64,000 bases of DNA from Halomonas sp. Y3 (GCF_024137965.1 NZ_CP099975.1:2046001-2110000); one strand, 5' to 3'. Numbered from the stretch's first letter, positions 1-9,242 are shown. Notes: generated by a model from the sequence alone, not told the origin. Translations and numbers: made by a program.

Positions 1-1922
1 GCGTCCAGGCGCAGCGCCTCGAGGCGATGCTCCGCGAAGGCCAGGCTGCTCCCGTCCAGGCTGAGCTCGAGCTGGGGGGCCTCCAGGCTGCCACTGGCGC
101 TGAAGCGCCCGGCCAGGGTCCCAGAGAGCGCCTCATGGAGGTTCGCCAGGGCCGGGAAGTCCAGCTCGCCCGCCAGGTCGATGGCGGTCTCGCTGACGCG
201 GCCTGCCGCGGTCAGTCGGTTCTCCCCCTGGCGGAAGTCCAGGGCCTCGATGGCCCAGCGCATCTCGCTGTCCCCCTCAAGGCGGGCCTGGAGAGAGAGC
301 GGCAGTGACTGCAACTCGCCTGAGATGGCCAGCCGGGGCACCGCCAGCCGCCAGCCCTCGACCTCCTGCACGAAGCTCGCCTCGAGATCGCCATCCAGGC
401 GGCCGTCGAGGCCCTCCACGAAACGGCCGGGCTCCACCCGATCCAGCCGCGCGACGGCTGACACCGCTAGAGCTTCGGACCAGTCCACGCGGCCGCGGGT
501 CACCACGGAGCCGCCGGCGAGGCTCACCGACAGGGGCGTCCAGGCGAAGTGCTCGAGATCCCCGCTGCCGGTCAGGGCAACGCGGGTGTAGGGCACCTCG
601 GGGCCCTCCACCATGAGCGAGGCGGCGATCCGATAGCCGGTCAGGCTGCCCTCGGCACGCAGGGTCAGCGACTCCACCAGCCAGGGCTCGGCGGGCGACT
701 CGTCCTCGGACACCGCGGCGGCGCCGGGCAGCGGCCACTGCAGCAGGTCGCTGGTCAACGAAGCGCTAAAGGGCAGCGTCGGCGCCAGGGCATCCAGGCG
801 CGCATCGAAGGCGGCATTGACCGGTCCGGCCAGCTCGAGCCTCACCAGCAGCTCGCCTAGGTCTCCGTCCAGGGCCAGGTCGATCCGCTGGCCGGCGAGC
901 TCGGGCAGCTGGTCGGGGAGCCAGAGGGCGCTCTGCAGGCGGGCCTGAAGGGGATAGTCGTCGCGCAGCTCGACCCGCGCCTCGAGGCGGGCATCGACGT
1001 CCCGGCTGGCCACCTCCAGGGGGTGGAGCCGTACGTCATGGCCTCGGGCGGAGAGGGTCAGCGCCAGGCGCTCGATGCCGTACTCCACGGTCCCCTCCAG
1101 TCGGGCGTCTTCCACCAGCAGCTCCGGCGCCTCCAGCTGCAGCGGTAGCCGGATCTCGGGCAGCTCGCGACGGGGCTGCTCGGCCAATGGAAGCGCGGCG
1201 AGCCCCTCGAGCTCCGCGGCCACCCCGGCGGGTAGCGGGGACTGGACGGCGATGGCGGCGTCGATGGCCTCGGAGGCAAGGCGGGGCCCGTCGTGCTCGG
1301 CCTCGCTCAGGGCAAGCTGGGCGCCCGGTGACAACGGCAGCAGCAGACGCAGGCCGGCGAGACGCGTCGGCAGCAGCTCGACCCGCGACCCCTCGGCGAC
1401 GGCACCGGTGGTGAAGCTCTCCCAGCGCAGCCGGGTGCCATCGGCCAGGGCGACCTCGACATCGGTGAGGGCCAGGGCGCGCAGCTCGACGGGAAAGGGC
1501 AGCCGGAGCTCCTCCAGGGGCTCCCCGCCGCTCTCCTCGGCCGCCTCGTCGCCCTCGCCCGCCGCCAGGTGGATGCGCGCCCCCTCCACCGCCAGGGTAT
1601 CGAGACAGAGCCTGCCGTTGAGCAGGCAGTCGTCGGCCCAGGCCAGCTCGATGCGGGAGGCGGCGACCCTGGCAGGCCCCGCCTCGAGCTTGAGGCCGTT
1701 CAGCACCAGACGGTCCAGCGGCGCGCCCTCATGGCTCTCCAGCTGGTAGAACCCCTGGCGCGCCCCGGCGTCTAGCAGCAGCCCGGCGCCCCAGGGAGAG
1801 AGCGCCAGGCCCAGGGCCAGAACGACCAGCCCGAACAGGGTGATCGGCAGCAGGAGCAGCAGCCTGAACAGGGCCCAGAAGAAGGTCAGAACTCTGGGCC
1901 GATGGCGAAGTGAAGGCGCCAC
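1..1922 (-). CDS. tamB: TamB, inner-membrane translocation and assembly module subunit (3' part cut by window edge)
   Basis: About 640 codons are visible and the gene continues off the left edge. TamB is a very long periplasm-spanning protein anchored in the inner membrane that works with TamA in outer-membrane protein insertion and lipid transport. The N-terminus has a basic start followed by one hydrophobic anchor (about residues 14-40), then long alternating beta-strand-like sequence typical of the AsmA/TamB fold. No ATG fits. The best start is a GTG at 1922 with an AGGA 6 nt upstream, which makes the gene overlap the tamA 3' end by 37 nt, so the two are probably translationally coupled. 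Identification rests on this architecture and the tamA neighbour. Confidence 0.88.
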   Translation of the reverse strand, partial: MAPSLRHRPRVLTFFWALFRLLLLLPITLFGLVVLALGLALSPWGAGLLLDAGARQGFYQLESHEGAPLDRLVLNGLKLEAGPARVAASRIELAWADDCLLNGRLCLDTLAVEGARIHLAAGEGDEAAEESGGEPLEELRLPFPVELRALALTDVEVALADGTRLRWESFTTGAVAEGSRVELLPTRLAGLRLLLPLSPGAQLALSEAEHDGPRLASEAIDAAIAVQSPLPAGVAAELEGLAALPLAEQPRRELPEIRLPLQLEAPELLVEDARLEGTVEYGIERLALTLSARGHDVRLHPLEVASRDVDARLEARVELRDDYPLQARLQSALWLPDQLPELAGQRIDLALDGDLGELLVRLELAGPVNAAFDARLDALAPTLPFSASLTSDLLQWPLPGAAAVSEDESPAEPWLVESLTLRAEGSLTGYRIAASLMVEGPEVPYTRVALTGSGDLEHFAWTPLSVSLAGGSVVTRGRVDWSEALAVSAVARLDRVEPGRFVEGLDGRLDGDLEASFVQEVEGWRLAVPRLAISGELQSLPLSLQARLEGDSEMRWAIEALDFRQGENRLTAAGRVSETAIDLAGELDFPALANLHEALSGTLAGRFSASGSLEAPQLELSLDGSSLAFAEHRLEALRLD

Positions 1923-3721
1923 GCATTGTCCTCATCGTCGAAGGGGTGAGCGATATCGAAGCGGATCGGGCCGACCGGGGAGATCCAGCGCACGCCGAGG
2001 CCGGCACCCGTGTTGAGGTCGTCGGGGCCCCAGTCGTCGAAGGCGTCACCGGTGTCCACGAAGGCGGCTCCCCACCAGCTGCCGGTCAGGCGATGCTGGA
2101 GCTCCATGCTGGCGGTGAGCAGCTGCTGGCCGCCGGTGAGCCGGCCCTCCTCATTGCGCGGCGAGAGGCTCTCATAGCCGTAGCCGCGGACGCTGCGGTC
2201 GCCGCCGGCGAAGAAACGCAGAGAGGGAGGCACCTTGGCGAAGTCATCGGTCTCGATGGCGCCGATGCCCACGCCGGTCACCAGCCGGGTATCGTCGCCG
2301 AACATGCGGATCCACTGGGTCTCGCCGGTCATGCGCAGGAAGTCGGCGTCGGAGCCCCAGAGGCCGTCCGAGACCTCGAAGGCGATGCGCTGCCGGTCTC
2401 CCCAGTCGGGGAAGGTCGGGTTGCGGGTCCGGGTGCGCGACCAGCTGATACCAGGGTAGAGGATCAGTACCTGCTCGGCGTCGCCCCCCTGGGTAAAGTC
2501 CTCGTAGGTGCTGCGCACATAGAGGGTCTGCACCCAGCGGTTCTCGAACTCCCAGCGCCGGGCCGCCTCCACGGTGGCCTCCAGGGAGCGGGTGTCCTTG
2601 TTGTCCCGGTGGCGCAACCCGTACTGGAAGCGGTAGCTGTCGCGCAGCGGGTCCGCCAGCGGCATGGTGTAGACCCCGGAAAAGCGCTGCTCGGGGGCCG
2701 AGAGGAAGAGGTCATGGTCCAGGCCGTGACCGTAGCGATTGATCCAGGGCTGCTCCCAGGAGAAGCGCAGCCTGGGCCCCACGTCGGTGGCGTAGCCCAC
2801 GCCGACCTCGAACTGGTGGCGGTCGGCCGGCGTCAGGGCGATATCGATGGGCACCTCCGACGGCCCGCGGCGGACCACGGCGGTGGCAGCGTCCACCGCG
2901 GCCATCTCGAGTCTGGGACCAGCCTCTTCCACGGCGCCGGTATCGAGCTCGGCCAGGAAGCCCTCGGCCTCCTGGAGCAGCGCCTCACCCTCGATCAGGC
3001 GCGGCCGCACGGTGATGGAGCCGAACCAGCCGCTCTGGCCCAGGCGCTGGTTGTAGCTGGCCAGCTCGCCGGCCAGGTAAGGGTCCCCCGGCGCGAAAGT
3101 CAGCATGTTGCGCAGCCGGTCGGTCTCGATATGGCTGCCACGGATGCTGACGTCCCCGAAGCGGTAGCGGGGCCCGCTGTCCAGAGCCAGGTAGAGCCGG
3201 GCGCTCTCGGCGAAGGGACGCACCTCCAGGCGGCGATCGGTAAAGCGCCAGTCGAAGTAGCCCCGCTCCAGGGCGAGGTTGGCGAGTCGGCTGCGCAGCC
3301 GGTCGTAGGGCGCGTGTACCAGGGGGTCTCCCTGGGCTAGGGGGAAGGCGTCGATGGCCTCCTGAAAGGGCGGGTCTTGTCGGGAGTCCCCGGCCAGGGT
3401 GAAGTCGATCCGTTCGATGGTCACCCGGGGGCCCGGCTCGATGACCAGCTCCACGTGACGCGGCGGCTCCCGATCGTCCAGACGCAGCTGGATATCGGGC
3501 TCGTAGTAGCCGTAGACCCGCATGGCCTCCCGGGCACGGCGCTGGGTCTCGCCCTCTACCCGGGCGCGGCTGAACTGCTCGGGGTCCAGGTCATCCAGAA
3601 AGTGGCGGATATTGGCGGCGACGTCGCCCTCGATTCCCTCGATGCGCACGTCTAGTGCGGTTGCCCAGCCCGGCAGGAGGGCGAGGCCGGCCGCCAGAGC
3701 CGCAGCCCTCAGGCGTATCAT
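1886..3721 (-). CDS. tamA: TamA, outer-membrane BamA-like (Omp85) assembly factor
   Basis: An Omp85-family protein of about 611 residues. A signal peptide (MIRLRAAALAAGL then Ala-rich, ending ATA) precedes about three POTRA domains and a C-terminal 16-strand-type barrel (roughly residues 270-611). The barrel contains the motif GGDRSVRGYGYESLSP, typical of the family, and the protein ends in Phe as outer-membrane barrels do. It acts in the outer membrane with TamB, which is encoded just downstream and overlaps it. Two starts are possible: ATG 3736 (AAGG 9 nt upstream) and ATG 3721 (GGAG 9 nt upstream). The latter gives the more usual short n-region of the signal peptide and is used here. Confidence 0.93.
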   Translation of the reverse strand: MIRLRAAALAAGLALLPGWATALDVRIEGIEGDVAANIRHFLDDLDPEQFSRARVEGETQRRAREAMRVYGYYEPDIQLRLDDREPPRHVELVIEPGPRVTIERIDFTLAGDSRQDPPFQEAIDAFPLAQGDPLVHAPYDRLRSRLANLALERGYFDWRFTDRRLEVRPFAESARLYLALDSGPRYRFGDVSIRGSHIETDRLRNMLTFAPGDPYLAGELASYNQRLGQSGWFGSITVRPRLIEGEALLQEAEGFLAELDTGAVEEAGPRLEMAAVDAATAVVRRGPSEVPIDIALTPADRHQFEVGVGYATDVGPRLRFSWEQPWINRYGHGLDHDLFLSAPEQRFSGVYTMPLADPLRDSYRFQYGLRHRDNKDTRSLEATVEAARRWEFENRWVQTLYVRSTYEDFTQGGDAEQVLILYPGISWSRTRTRNPTFPDWGDRQRIAFEVSDGLWGSDADFLRMTGETQWIRMFGDDTRLVTGVGIGAIETDDFAKVPPSLRFFAGGDRSVRGYGYESLSPRNEEGRLTGGQQLLTASMELQHRLTGSWWGAAFVDTGDAFDDWGPDDLNTGAGLGVRWISPVGPIRFDIAHPFDDEDNAWRLHFAIGPEF

Positions 3722-3785
3722 TCCACGATTCTCCATCTCTCCACGCCTTGCTCAGTGCGACTCATTAGGATGTGCCGGCCCCGCG

Positions 3786-4685
3786 TCATGGACGCAGCGC
3801 CTCGAGTCGAGCGCTGAGAGCAAGCTGAGTGCGGCGCAGTTCGCCGATCTCTCCCTCCAGCGCGGCGAAGCGGGCCACCAGGGCATCATCCTCCTGGGCT
3901 TCATCATCCCTTGCCTCCGCCAGGGCTTCAAGTTCGCCCCCCAACGCGGCAAGACGCTCCTCCAGGTGGGCGATGCTCGCCGGGCCCTGCTCCTCGACGC
4001 GCCGGAGGCGCTGGGCCAGCGCTTCCTGCTCCGCGGCCAGGGCCTCCAGGGCGTCGTTCGCCACGCTCTCCTCCGTCAGGGCGGCGAGCCCCGCCTCCAG
4101 CGTATCGAGGCGCTCCGCGTGGCGCCGGTGCACCTCCTCCCGGCCGTCAACGGAGGCTTCCACGCCTTCGATAGCGCTGGCCAGGGCCGCGCGCCCCTCG
4201 GCGCCGCTGCGCTCCAGGGCGTCGAGGGAGAGCTGGGTGGCGGCCAGCATCGCCTCACGGGTGGCTGCCGACTCGCCGATCCGCATCACTCGCTCCTGCA
4301 GGGCGGCGAGGCGCTCGTCGCGCTCGCCCAGGTCCTCCTCCAGCACCGCCAGCAGGCCGTCATGGGCCTCGTCCCGGCGCTCCAGGGCGACCAGCCTCGC
4401 TTCCATCGCCTCGAGGCTCTCGCCTTCGCCCAGGGCCGTATCGAAGCGCGCGTGGACGTTGGAGAGCTCGCCCTGCAGCCGCTCCACCTCCCGGCTCAGC
4501 CGCTCGCGCTCCTCCCAGGCCAGATAGCCGGCGCCACCCAGGGCGCCCAGCAGCACGAGCAGCAGCAGCCAGAGCGGCCAGAGCCGCGGCGGCGGCGGCT
4601 GGCGCAGGCGGTGCGCCGCCAGACTGGCGGTCGGATCGGGCACGATGGGGCCGGCATGCCGTCGTTCGTCATGGCGCTCTGCCAT
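3786..4685 (-). CDS. Single-pass membrane protein with long coiled coil, function unknown
   Basis: 299 residues. A charged cytoplasmic N-terminus of about 35 residues with a Pro-rich stretch is followed by one transmembrane segment (LWPLWLLLLVLLGALGGAG, about residues 34-52). The rest is almost entirely Glu/Arg/Ala/Leu heptad-like sequence to the C-terminus, with no enzymatic motif. The start is ATG 4685, because AAGGAG lies 6 nt upstream; reading further upstream would run through the sodB promoter. It lies about 64 nt upstream of tamA on the same strand, so a shared transcript and an envelope role are plausible. Conserved function is not known to me. Confidence 0.8.
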   Translation of the reverse strand: MAERHDERRHAGPIVPDPTASLAAHRLRQPPPPRLWPLWLLLLVLLGALGGAGYLAWEERERLSREVERLQGELSNVHARFDTALGEGESLEAMEARLVALERRDEAHDGLLAVLEEDLGERDERLAALQERVMRIGESAATREAMLAATQLSLDALERSGAEGRAALASAIEGVEASVDGREEVHRRHAERLDTLEAGLAALTEESVANDALEALAAEQEALAQRLRRVEEQGPASIAHLEERLAALGGELEALAEARDDEAQEDDALVARFAALEGEIGELRRTQLALSARLEALRP

Positions 4686-4733
4686 GGTGCACTCCTTGTG
4701 GTGGCAGTGGCTCCCGGAGGACAGGGGGGCCGA

Positions 4734-4783
4734 TTCATCCTCATCCTGGCGGGTGCTATGATCCCGCCCACCCTGTACAGGGT
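4734..4783 (+). promoter_or_regulatory. Probable sodB promoter with a perfect palindrome at the start site
   Basis: An extended -10, TGCTATGAT, lies at 4754-4762, with a weak -35 candidate at 4734-4739. The expected start site is about 4769-4770. Exactly there lies the perfect 14-bp palindrome ACCCTGTACAGGGT (4770-4783), about 80 nt before the sodB ATG. This arrangement suits a repressor operator, which is inference. Confidence 0.55.
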
Positions 4784-4863
4784 GTCCGTTAGTGTACGGT
4801 TTTTCCACCCCGCGTCGCACTGGGCACTGCCCGGACGCCCGGCAACCACCGAGGAGAGACACC

Positions 4864-5445
4864 ATGGTGTTCGAACTGCCCGCCCTGCCCTATGACAGGC
4901 AGGCCCTGGAGCCGCATATCTCCGCGAGGACCCTGGACTACCACTACGGCAGGCATCATCGGGCCCATGTCGCCCGACTCAATGCACTGGTCGCGGGCAC
5001 CGAGCAGGCCGACCGCTCCCTGGAGGAGATCATCGCCACCGCCAGCGGGGAGCTCTTCGACCAGGCGGCCGAGGTGTGGAACCACACCTTCTTCTGGCAC
5101 TGTCTCTCGCCCCAGGGCGGCGGTGAGCCGGCGGGGGCGCTGGCGGAAGCCATCGCCGCGCGCTTCGGCTCCTTCGAGGGGTTCAAGGAAGCCTTTGGCG
5201 CGGCGGCGGCGGCCCACTTTGGCTCCGGCTGGACCTGGCTGGTACGCACCGCTGAGGGTGACGTCGAGCTCCTCGGTACCCGCAATGCCGACACGCCCAT
5301 CGCCCACGGCCAGACGCCGCTGCTGGCCGTGGACGTCTGGGAGCACGCCTACTACCTCGACTACCTGAACGCCCGGCCGGCCTACCTCGAGGCGATCTGG
5401 GCGCTGGTGAACTGGGCGTTCGTCGCCCAGAACTTCGAGGCGTGA
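4864..5445 (+). CDS. sodB: Superoxide dismutase, iron type (SodB)
   Basis: 193 residues, the usual length for a cytoplasmic Fe-SOD that dismutates superoxide to peroxide and oxygen. All four metal ligands are in place: His27, His74, Asp157 and His161, the last two within DVWEHAYYLDY. The start at 4864 has GAGGAG a few bases upstream. Unusually, the second-sphere Gln of E. coli FeSOD (Gln69, in AAQVWNHTF) is Glu70 here (AAEVWNHTF). It converges on the UDP-sugar dehydrogenase-like gene with a gap of only 4 nt. Fe versus cambialistic specificity cannot be settled from sequence. Confidence 0.95.
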   Translation: MVFELPALPYDRQALEPHISARTLDYHYGRHHRAHVARLNALVAGTEQADRSLEEIIATASGELFDQAAEVWNHTFFWHCLSPQGGGEPAGALAEAIAARFGSFEGFKEAFGAAAAAHFGSGWTWLVRTAEGDVELLGTRNADTPIAHGQTPLLAVDVWEHAYYLDYLNARPAYLEAIWALVNWAFVAQNFEA

Positions 5446-5449
5446 CGAC

Positions 5450-6745
5450 TCAGCCGGCGGGATCGGCGCGCCGGCCGATGCCCCGGTAGTGGAGCCCTCG
5501 GGCCGCGACCCAGGCCGGATCGTAGATATTGCGCCCGTCCAGCAGCAGCCGCCCCGAGAGCTGTCCGGCCAGGCGCTCCCAGTCCGGGTTCCAGTAGCTC
5601 TTCCACTCGGTGACCAGCATCAGGGCGCAGGCGCCCTCGGTGGCCTCCAGCGGGTCGCCGTCGAACAGCGCAAGCAGGGGGTGCTCGCCGACCTCCGCCC
5701 GCAGCGCCGGGGTCGCCGCCGGGTCGTGCAGCCGCACGCTGACGCCCTGGGCCCAGAGCGCGCGCAGCAGGCGCAGCACCGGCGCCTGGTCGATCCGCGC
5801 CGTGCCCGGCTTGAAGGCGGCGCCCCAGATCGCCACGGTGCGCTCCTCCAGGCGGCCGTGGAAGTGCGCCCAGAGCTTGCGGAACAGGGTCTCCTTCTTC
5901 TGCTCGTTGATGTCGAGCACCTGTTCGAGCAGCGCCGAGCGCCGCCCGCTGGCGGACTGCACGTCGGCCAGGCGCATCAGGTCCCGGGAGAAGTTGGGAC
6001 CGCCGAAGCCGCAGCCGGGATAGAGATATTCGTAGCCGATACGGGAGTCGGCCCCCATGCCCTGTCGCACATGCTCCACGTCGACGCCGAGGCTGTCGGC
6101 CAGGCCGGCCATCTCGTTCATGTAGCTGATCCGGGTGGCCAGCATGCCGTTGATGGCCAGCTTGGTCAGCTCGGCGGCCCGCCGCGGCATGGACTGGACC
6201 ACCTCGCTGCGACGATTGAAGGCGCGCAGCAGCTCGCGGACCCGGGCCTCGGCATCCGGCTCATCGCAGCCCAGCAGCCAGCGTGAGGGGCGGGTGAAGG
6301 TGTCCCAGGCGCGCCCCTCCTCGAGGAGGTCCGGCAGCGCCACCGCCCGGCCCCGCGCCTCGAGCTGCGTCTCCAGCCGCTCGGTCTCGCCCACCGGGAA
6401 GGTGGAGTTGTTGACCAGCACCAGGCCACCGGGGTGGCGATCGGCCAGCTCCCCGAGCAGCCCGGCCAGGTCGCCGCGCTGGCCGGGCGAGACCGCCAGC
6501 CAGACCACCTCCTGCTCGGCCAGGGGGCAGCCCGCCAGGTCACCGACCAGCTGCAGGCTGCCGGCCTCCCGGCTCTCCTCGAGCTGGGCCAGCAGCCGGG
6601 GCTCGCGCTTCAGCCAGCCGGCCTCCTGAAGGGCCGTCCAGGGGGTCTCGGCGTGGGGCAACCAGGTGACCCGGTGGCCCACCGAGGCGAGGGCCGCCGC
6701 CGCCGTGGCGGCCGCCAGTTCGCTGCCGTGAATCAGTATGCGCAT
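5450..6745 (-). CDS. UDP-glucose/nucleotide-sugar dehydrogenase homologue lacking the catalytic Cys
   Basis: 431 residues, the length of UDP-glucose 6-dehydrogenases, and directly downstream of galU (4-nt gap), the gene that makes UDP-glucose. The family fold is recognisable: AELTKLAINGMLATRISYMNE keeps the active-site Lys195 and Asn199, and GAAFKPGT matches the C-terminal motif. However, the catalytic motif normally read GGxCxxKD is GGPNFSRD (residues 248-255), so the nucleophilic Cys is Asn251 and the Lys is Arg254. The N-terminal NAD-binding glycine motif is also degenerate (IHGSELAAA). It may be inactive as an oxidase, a regulator, or act on another substrate. Normal UGDH activity seems unlikely. 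Confidence 0.8.
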   Translation of the reverse strand: MRILIHGSELAAATAAAALASVGHRVTWLPHAETPWTALQEAGWLKREPRLLAQLEESREAGSLQLVGDLAGCPLAEQEVVWLAVSPGQRGDLAGLLGELADRHPGGLVLVNNSTFPVGETERLETQLEARGRAVALPDLLEEGRAWDTFTRPSRWLLGCDEPDAEARVRELLRAFNRRSEVVQSMPRRAAELTKLAINGMLATRISYMNEMAGLADSLGVDVEHVRQGMGADSRIGYEYLYPGCGFGGPNFSRDLMRLADVQSASGRRSALLEQVLDINEQKKETLFRKLWAHFHGRLEERTVAIWGAAFKPGTARIDQAPVLRLLRALWAQGVSVRLHDPAATPALRAEVGEHPLLALFDGDPLEATEGACALMLVTEWKSYWNPDWERLAGQLSGRLLLDGRNIYDPAWVAARGLHYRGIGRRADPAG

Positions 6746-6749
6746 GAGA

Positions 6750-7640
6750 TCAGGCCTCGCCGGCGTAGCGGGTCAGCAGCTCCCGGAAGCCCTCCCCGAA
6801 GCGCGGATGGCGGCGCCCGTAGGCCAGGGTCGCCTCCAGGTAACCCAGCTGGTGGCCGCAGTCATAGGTCTTGCCGCGCATGCGGAAGGCCTCGACGCCC
6901 TCGCGGCTGCGCAGGATATCGATGGCGTCGGTGAGCTGGATCTCGCCGCCGGCGCCGGGCCGGGTGTCGGCCAGCAGGGCGAAGATGCTGCCGGGCAGCG
7001 CATAGCGGCCAATTACCGCCAGGTTGGAGGGTGCCGCCTCCACCGCCGGCTTCTCCACCACCCCGGCCAGGGGGCGCGACTCACCCGGGGCGGGAATCTC
7101 CCCGCCGGTGTCGACGATGCCGTACTTGTAGGTGAGCTCCCGAGGCACCTCCTCCACCATCAGCTGGGCGCGACCGCGGGCCTCGAAGGCGTCGAGCATG
7201 CAGGCCAGGTCGTTGCGCCCGAGGCCTTCGCCATCCACCAGCACGTCGGGCAGCAGCACCGCAAAGGGGGCGTCGTCGCCGATCACGGGCCGGGCGCAGA
7301 GCACCGCATGGCCAAGCCCCAGGGGCTCGGGCTGGCGGACGCTGATGATATTGACGTCGTCCGGCACGATGCTGCGCAGTTCCTCGAGCAGCTCCCGCTT
7401 GCCCTTGGCCGCAAGGCTCGCCTCCAGCTCGAAGTGCTTGTCGAAGTGGTTCTCGATGGCGGCCTTGCTGCCGTGGGTGACCAGCACGATATCGCGGATG
7501 CCGGCGGCCACCGCCTCCTCCACCACGTACTGGATCACGGGTCGATCCACGATGGTGATCATCTCCTTGGGAATCGCCTTGGAGGCCGGCAGGCAGCGGG
7601 TGCCGAAGCCGGCGACGGGAAGCACGGCCTTCTTGATCAT
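6750..7640 (-). CDS. galU: UTP--glucose-1-phosphate uridylyltransferase (GalU)
   Basis: 296 residues. GalU makes UDP-glucose from UTP and glucose-1-phosphate for polysaccharide, LPS and trehalose or glucan synthesis in the cytoplasm. The N-terminus carries the nucleotidyltransferase signature AVLPVAGFGTRCLPASKAIPKEM, and the middle has LPDVLVD and the EKP motif (GVVEKP). It starts at ATG 7640 and forms a two-gene operon with the degenerate UGDH homologue downstream. Divergent from ubiG. Confidence 0.96.
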   Translation of the reverse strand: MIKKAVLPVAGFGTRCLPASKAIPKEMITIVDRPVIQYVVEEAVAAGIRDIVLVTHGSKAAIENHFDKHFELEASLAAKGKRELLEELRSIVPDDVNIISVRQPEPLGLGHAVLCARPVIGDDAPFAVLLPDVLVDGEGLGRNDLACMLDAFEARGRAQLMVEEVPRELTYKYGIVDTGGEIPAPGESRPLAGVVEKPAVEAAPSNLAVIGRYALPGSIFALLADTRPGAGGEIQLTDAIDILRSREGVEAFRMRGKTYDCGHQLGYLEATLAYGRRHPRFGEGFRELLTRYAGEA

Positions 7641-7805
7641 GGTGCAGTCCTTGTCAGGGGTGTCTCGATGTCGTCGACCCGAGGCAGATCATGGGAATGC
7701 CGCCCCGGGAACGGGTAGAATAGGCGTCATGATACCGGACGCGCCGCGGCCTGCCATCCGGCAGAGCCTGCCGCGTCCACCCCTCTTGCCAGAACGGAGA
7801 CTCAG

Positions 7806-8531
7806 ATGGGCGCAACGCAACCTCAGGCGGGCAACGTGGATCCCGGCGAGATCGCCAAGTTCGAGGCCCTGGCCAGCCGCTGGTGGGATCCCGAGAGCGA
7901 GTTCAAGCCGCTCCACGAGATCAACCCGCTGCGCCTGGACTTCATCGATGCCCGTGCCGGCCTTGCCGGCAAGCGGGTCGTGGACGTGGGCTGCGGCGGC
8001 GGCATCCTCGCCGAGGCCATGGCCCACCGCGGCGCCAAGGTGACCGGCATCGACCTGGGCGAGGCGCCGCTGGCGGTGGCGCGGCTCCACGCCGAGGAGA
8101 GCGGCGTGGCGGTCGACTATCGCTGCGTCAGCGTGGAGACGCTGGCCGAGGAGATGCCGGGCGAGTTCGATGTGGTGACCTGCATGGAGATGCTGGAACA
8201 CGTGCCCGACCCCGCCTCGGTGGTGCGCGCCTGCGCGGCCCTGGCCAAGCCCGGCGGTCAGCTCTTCTTCTCGACGCTCAATCGCAATCCCAAGGCCTAC
8301 GCCCTGGCGATCCTCGGGGCCGAGTATGTGCTGCGCCTGCTGCCCCGGGGCACCCACGACTACGCCAAGTTCATCCGCCCCGCGGAGCTCGCCGGCTGGT
8401 GCCGCGGCGCCGACCTGGAGGTCCAGGAGCAGAGCGGCCTGGTGTATAACCCCCTGACCCGCCGCTACCGACTGCACCCCACGGATGTCTCGGTGAACTA
8501 CCTGATGCACTGCCGCCGGGAGGCGCCGTGA
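7806..8531 (+). CDS. ubiG: Ubiquinone biosynthesis O-methyltransferase UbiG
   Basis: 241 residues. UbiG performs both O-methylations in ubiquinone synthesis using S-adenosylmethionine. Motifs seen: [21 protein letters not shown] near the N-terminus, diagnostic of UbiG; the SAM-binding [15 protein letters not shown]; and EMLEHVPDP. The start ATG is preceded by GGAGA. Its stop overlaps the GTG start of mupP (GTGA), so the two are translationally coupled. Confidence 0.97.
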   Translation: MGATQPQAGNVDPGEIAKFEALASRWWDPESEFKPLHEINPLRLDFIDARAGLAGKRVVDVGCGGGILAEAMAHRGAKVTGIDLGEAPLAVARLHAEESGVAVDYRCVSVETLAEEMPGEFDVVTCMEMLEHVPDPASVVRACAALAKPGGQLFFSTLNRNPKAYALAILGAEYVLRLLPRGTHDYAKFIRPAELAGWCRGADLEVQEQSGLVYNPLTRRYRLHPTDVSVNYLMHCRREAP

Positions 8532-9187
8532 GCCAGCCCCGGGCCCTGCTCTTCGATCTCGACGGCACCCTGGTGGATACCGCGCCGGACCTGGTTCGGG
8601 CCACCAACGCCCTGCGCGCCCACCACGGGCTGGCGCCGCTGCCCTATCCGGTGATCCGCGCCCAGGTCTCCAACGGCGGCAGTGCCCTGGTCACCCTGGC
8701 GCTGGGCCTGGCGAAGGAGGCGGCGGGCCACGACGCGGCGCGGGAGTTCCTGCTCGCCGCCTACGGTGAAGCGGTGGCCGAGGAGAGCCGGGTCTTTCCG
8801 GAGCTGGTGCCACTGCTGGCCGGCTGGGAAACCGCCGGTCGCCCCTGGGGCATCGTCACCAACAAGCCGCGGGCCTATGCCGAGCCGCTGGTGGCCGCCC
8901 TGGGGCTGACCCCAGGGGCGCTGCTCTGCGCCGACGACCTGCCGGTGAAGAAGCCCGACCCCGCCCCGCTGCTGGAGGCCGCCCGGCGCCTCGGCGTCGA
9001 TCCGCCCGCCTGCTGGTACCTGGGCGATCACCTGCGGGACATCCAGGCGGCCCGCGCCGCCGGCATGCCGGCGGTGGCGGTGGGCTGGGGCTATGTGGAG
9101 GAGGGCGACGACTATCGCGCCTGGCCCGCCGATCTCTGGTTCGAGAGCGGCGCAGCGCTGGTGGCGACGCTGCTTGATAGCCAATAG
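8528..9187 (+). CDS. mupP: HAD phosphatase, N-acetylmuramic acid 6-phosphate phosphatase MupP (or phosphoglycolate phosphatase Gph)
   Basis: 219 residues, HAD superfamily: [12 protein letters not shown] (nucleophile Asp), TNKP (motif II) and [15 protein letters not shown] (motif IV). It starts at a GTG that overlaps the ubiG stop. In Pseudomonas the gene directly after ubiG is mupP, of the cell-wall recycling pathway, followed by yciK. Here yciK is also next, though on the opposite strand, so MupP is favoured over Gph. Biochemical specificity is inferred from synteny. Confidence 0.85.
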   Translation: MSQPRALLFDLDGTLVDTAPDLVRATNALRAHHGLAPLPYPVIRAQVSNGGSALVTLALGLAKEAAGHDAAREFLLAAYGEAVAEESRVFPELVPLLAGWETAGRPWGIVTNKPRAYAEPLVAALGLTPGALLCADDLPVKKPDPAPLLEAARRLGVDPPACWYLGDHLRDIQAARAAGMPAVAVGWGYVEEGDDYRAWPADLWFESGAALVATLLDSQ

Positions 9188-9196
9188 GCAAGCTCT

Positions 9197-9221
9197 GCCG
9201 GGGGCCCAGCCTGCCCCCGGC
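9197..9221. terminator. Hairpin between convergent mupP and yciK
   Basis: A 9-bp perfect stem, GCCGGGGGC (9197-9205) against GCCCCCGGC (9213-9221), with a 7-nt loop. It sits in the 55-bp gap between convergent genes and could end transcription from both sides. There is no clear T-run. Confidence 0.5.
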
Positions 9222-9242
9222 GGTGCATAGCGGCTGCGCCGA

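Noticed and set aside
4770..4783. LexA (SOS) box at the sodB palindrome
   Set aside because: The CTGT and ACAG halves are adjacent, not 8 bp apart as LexA requires.
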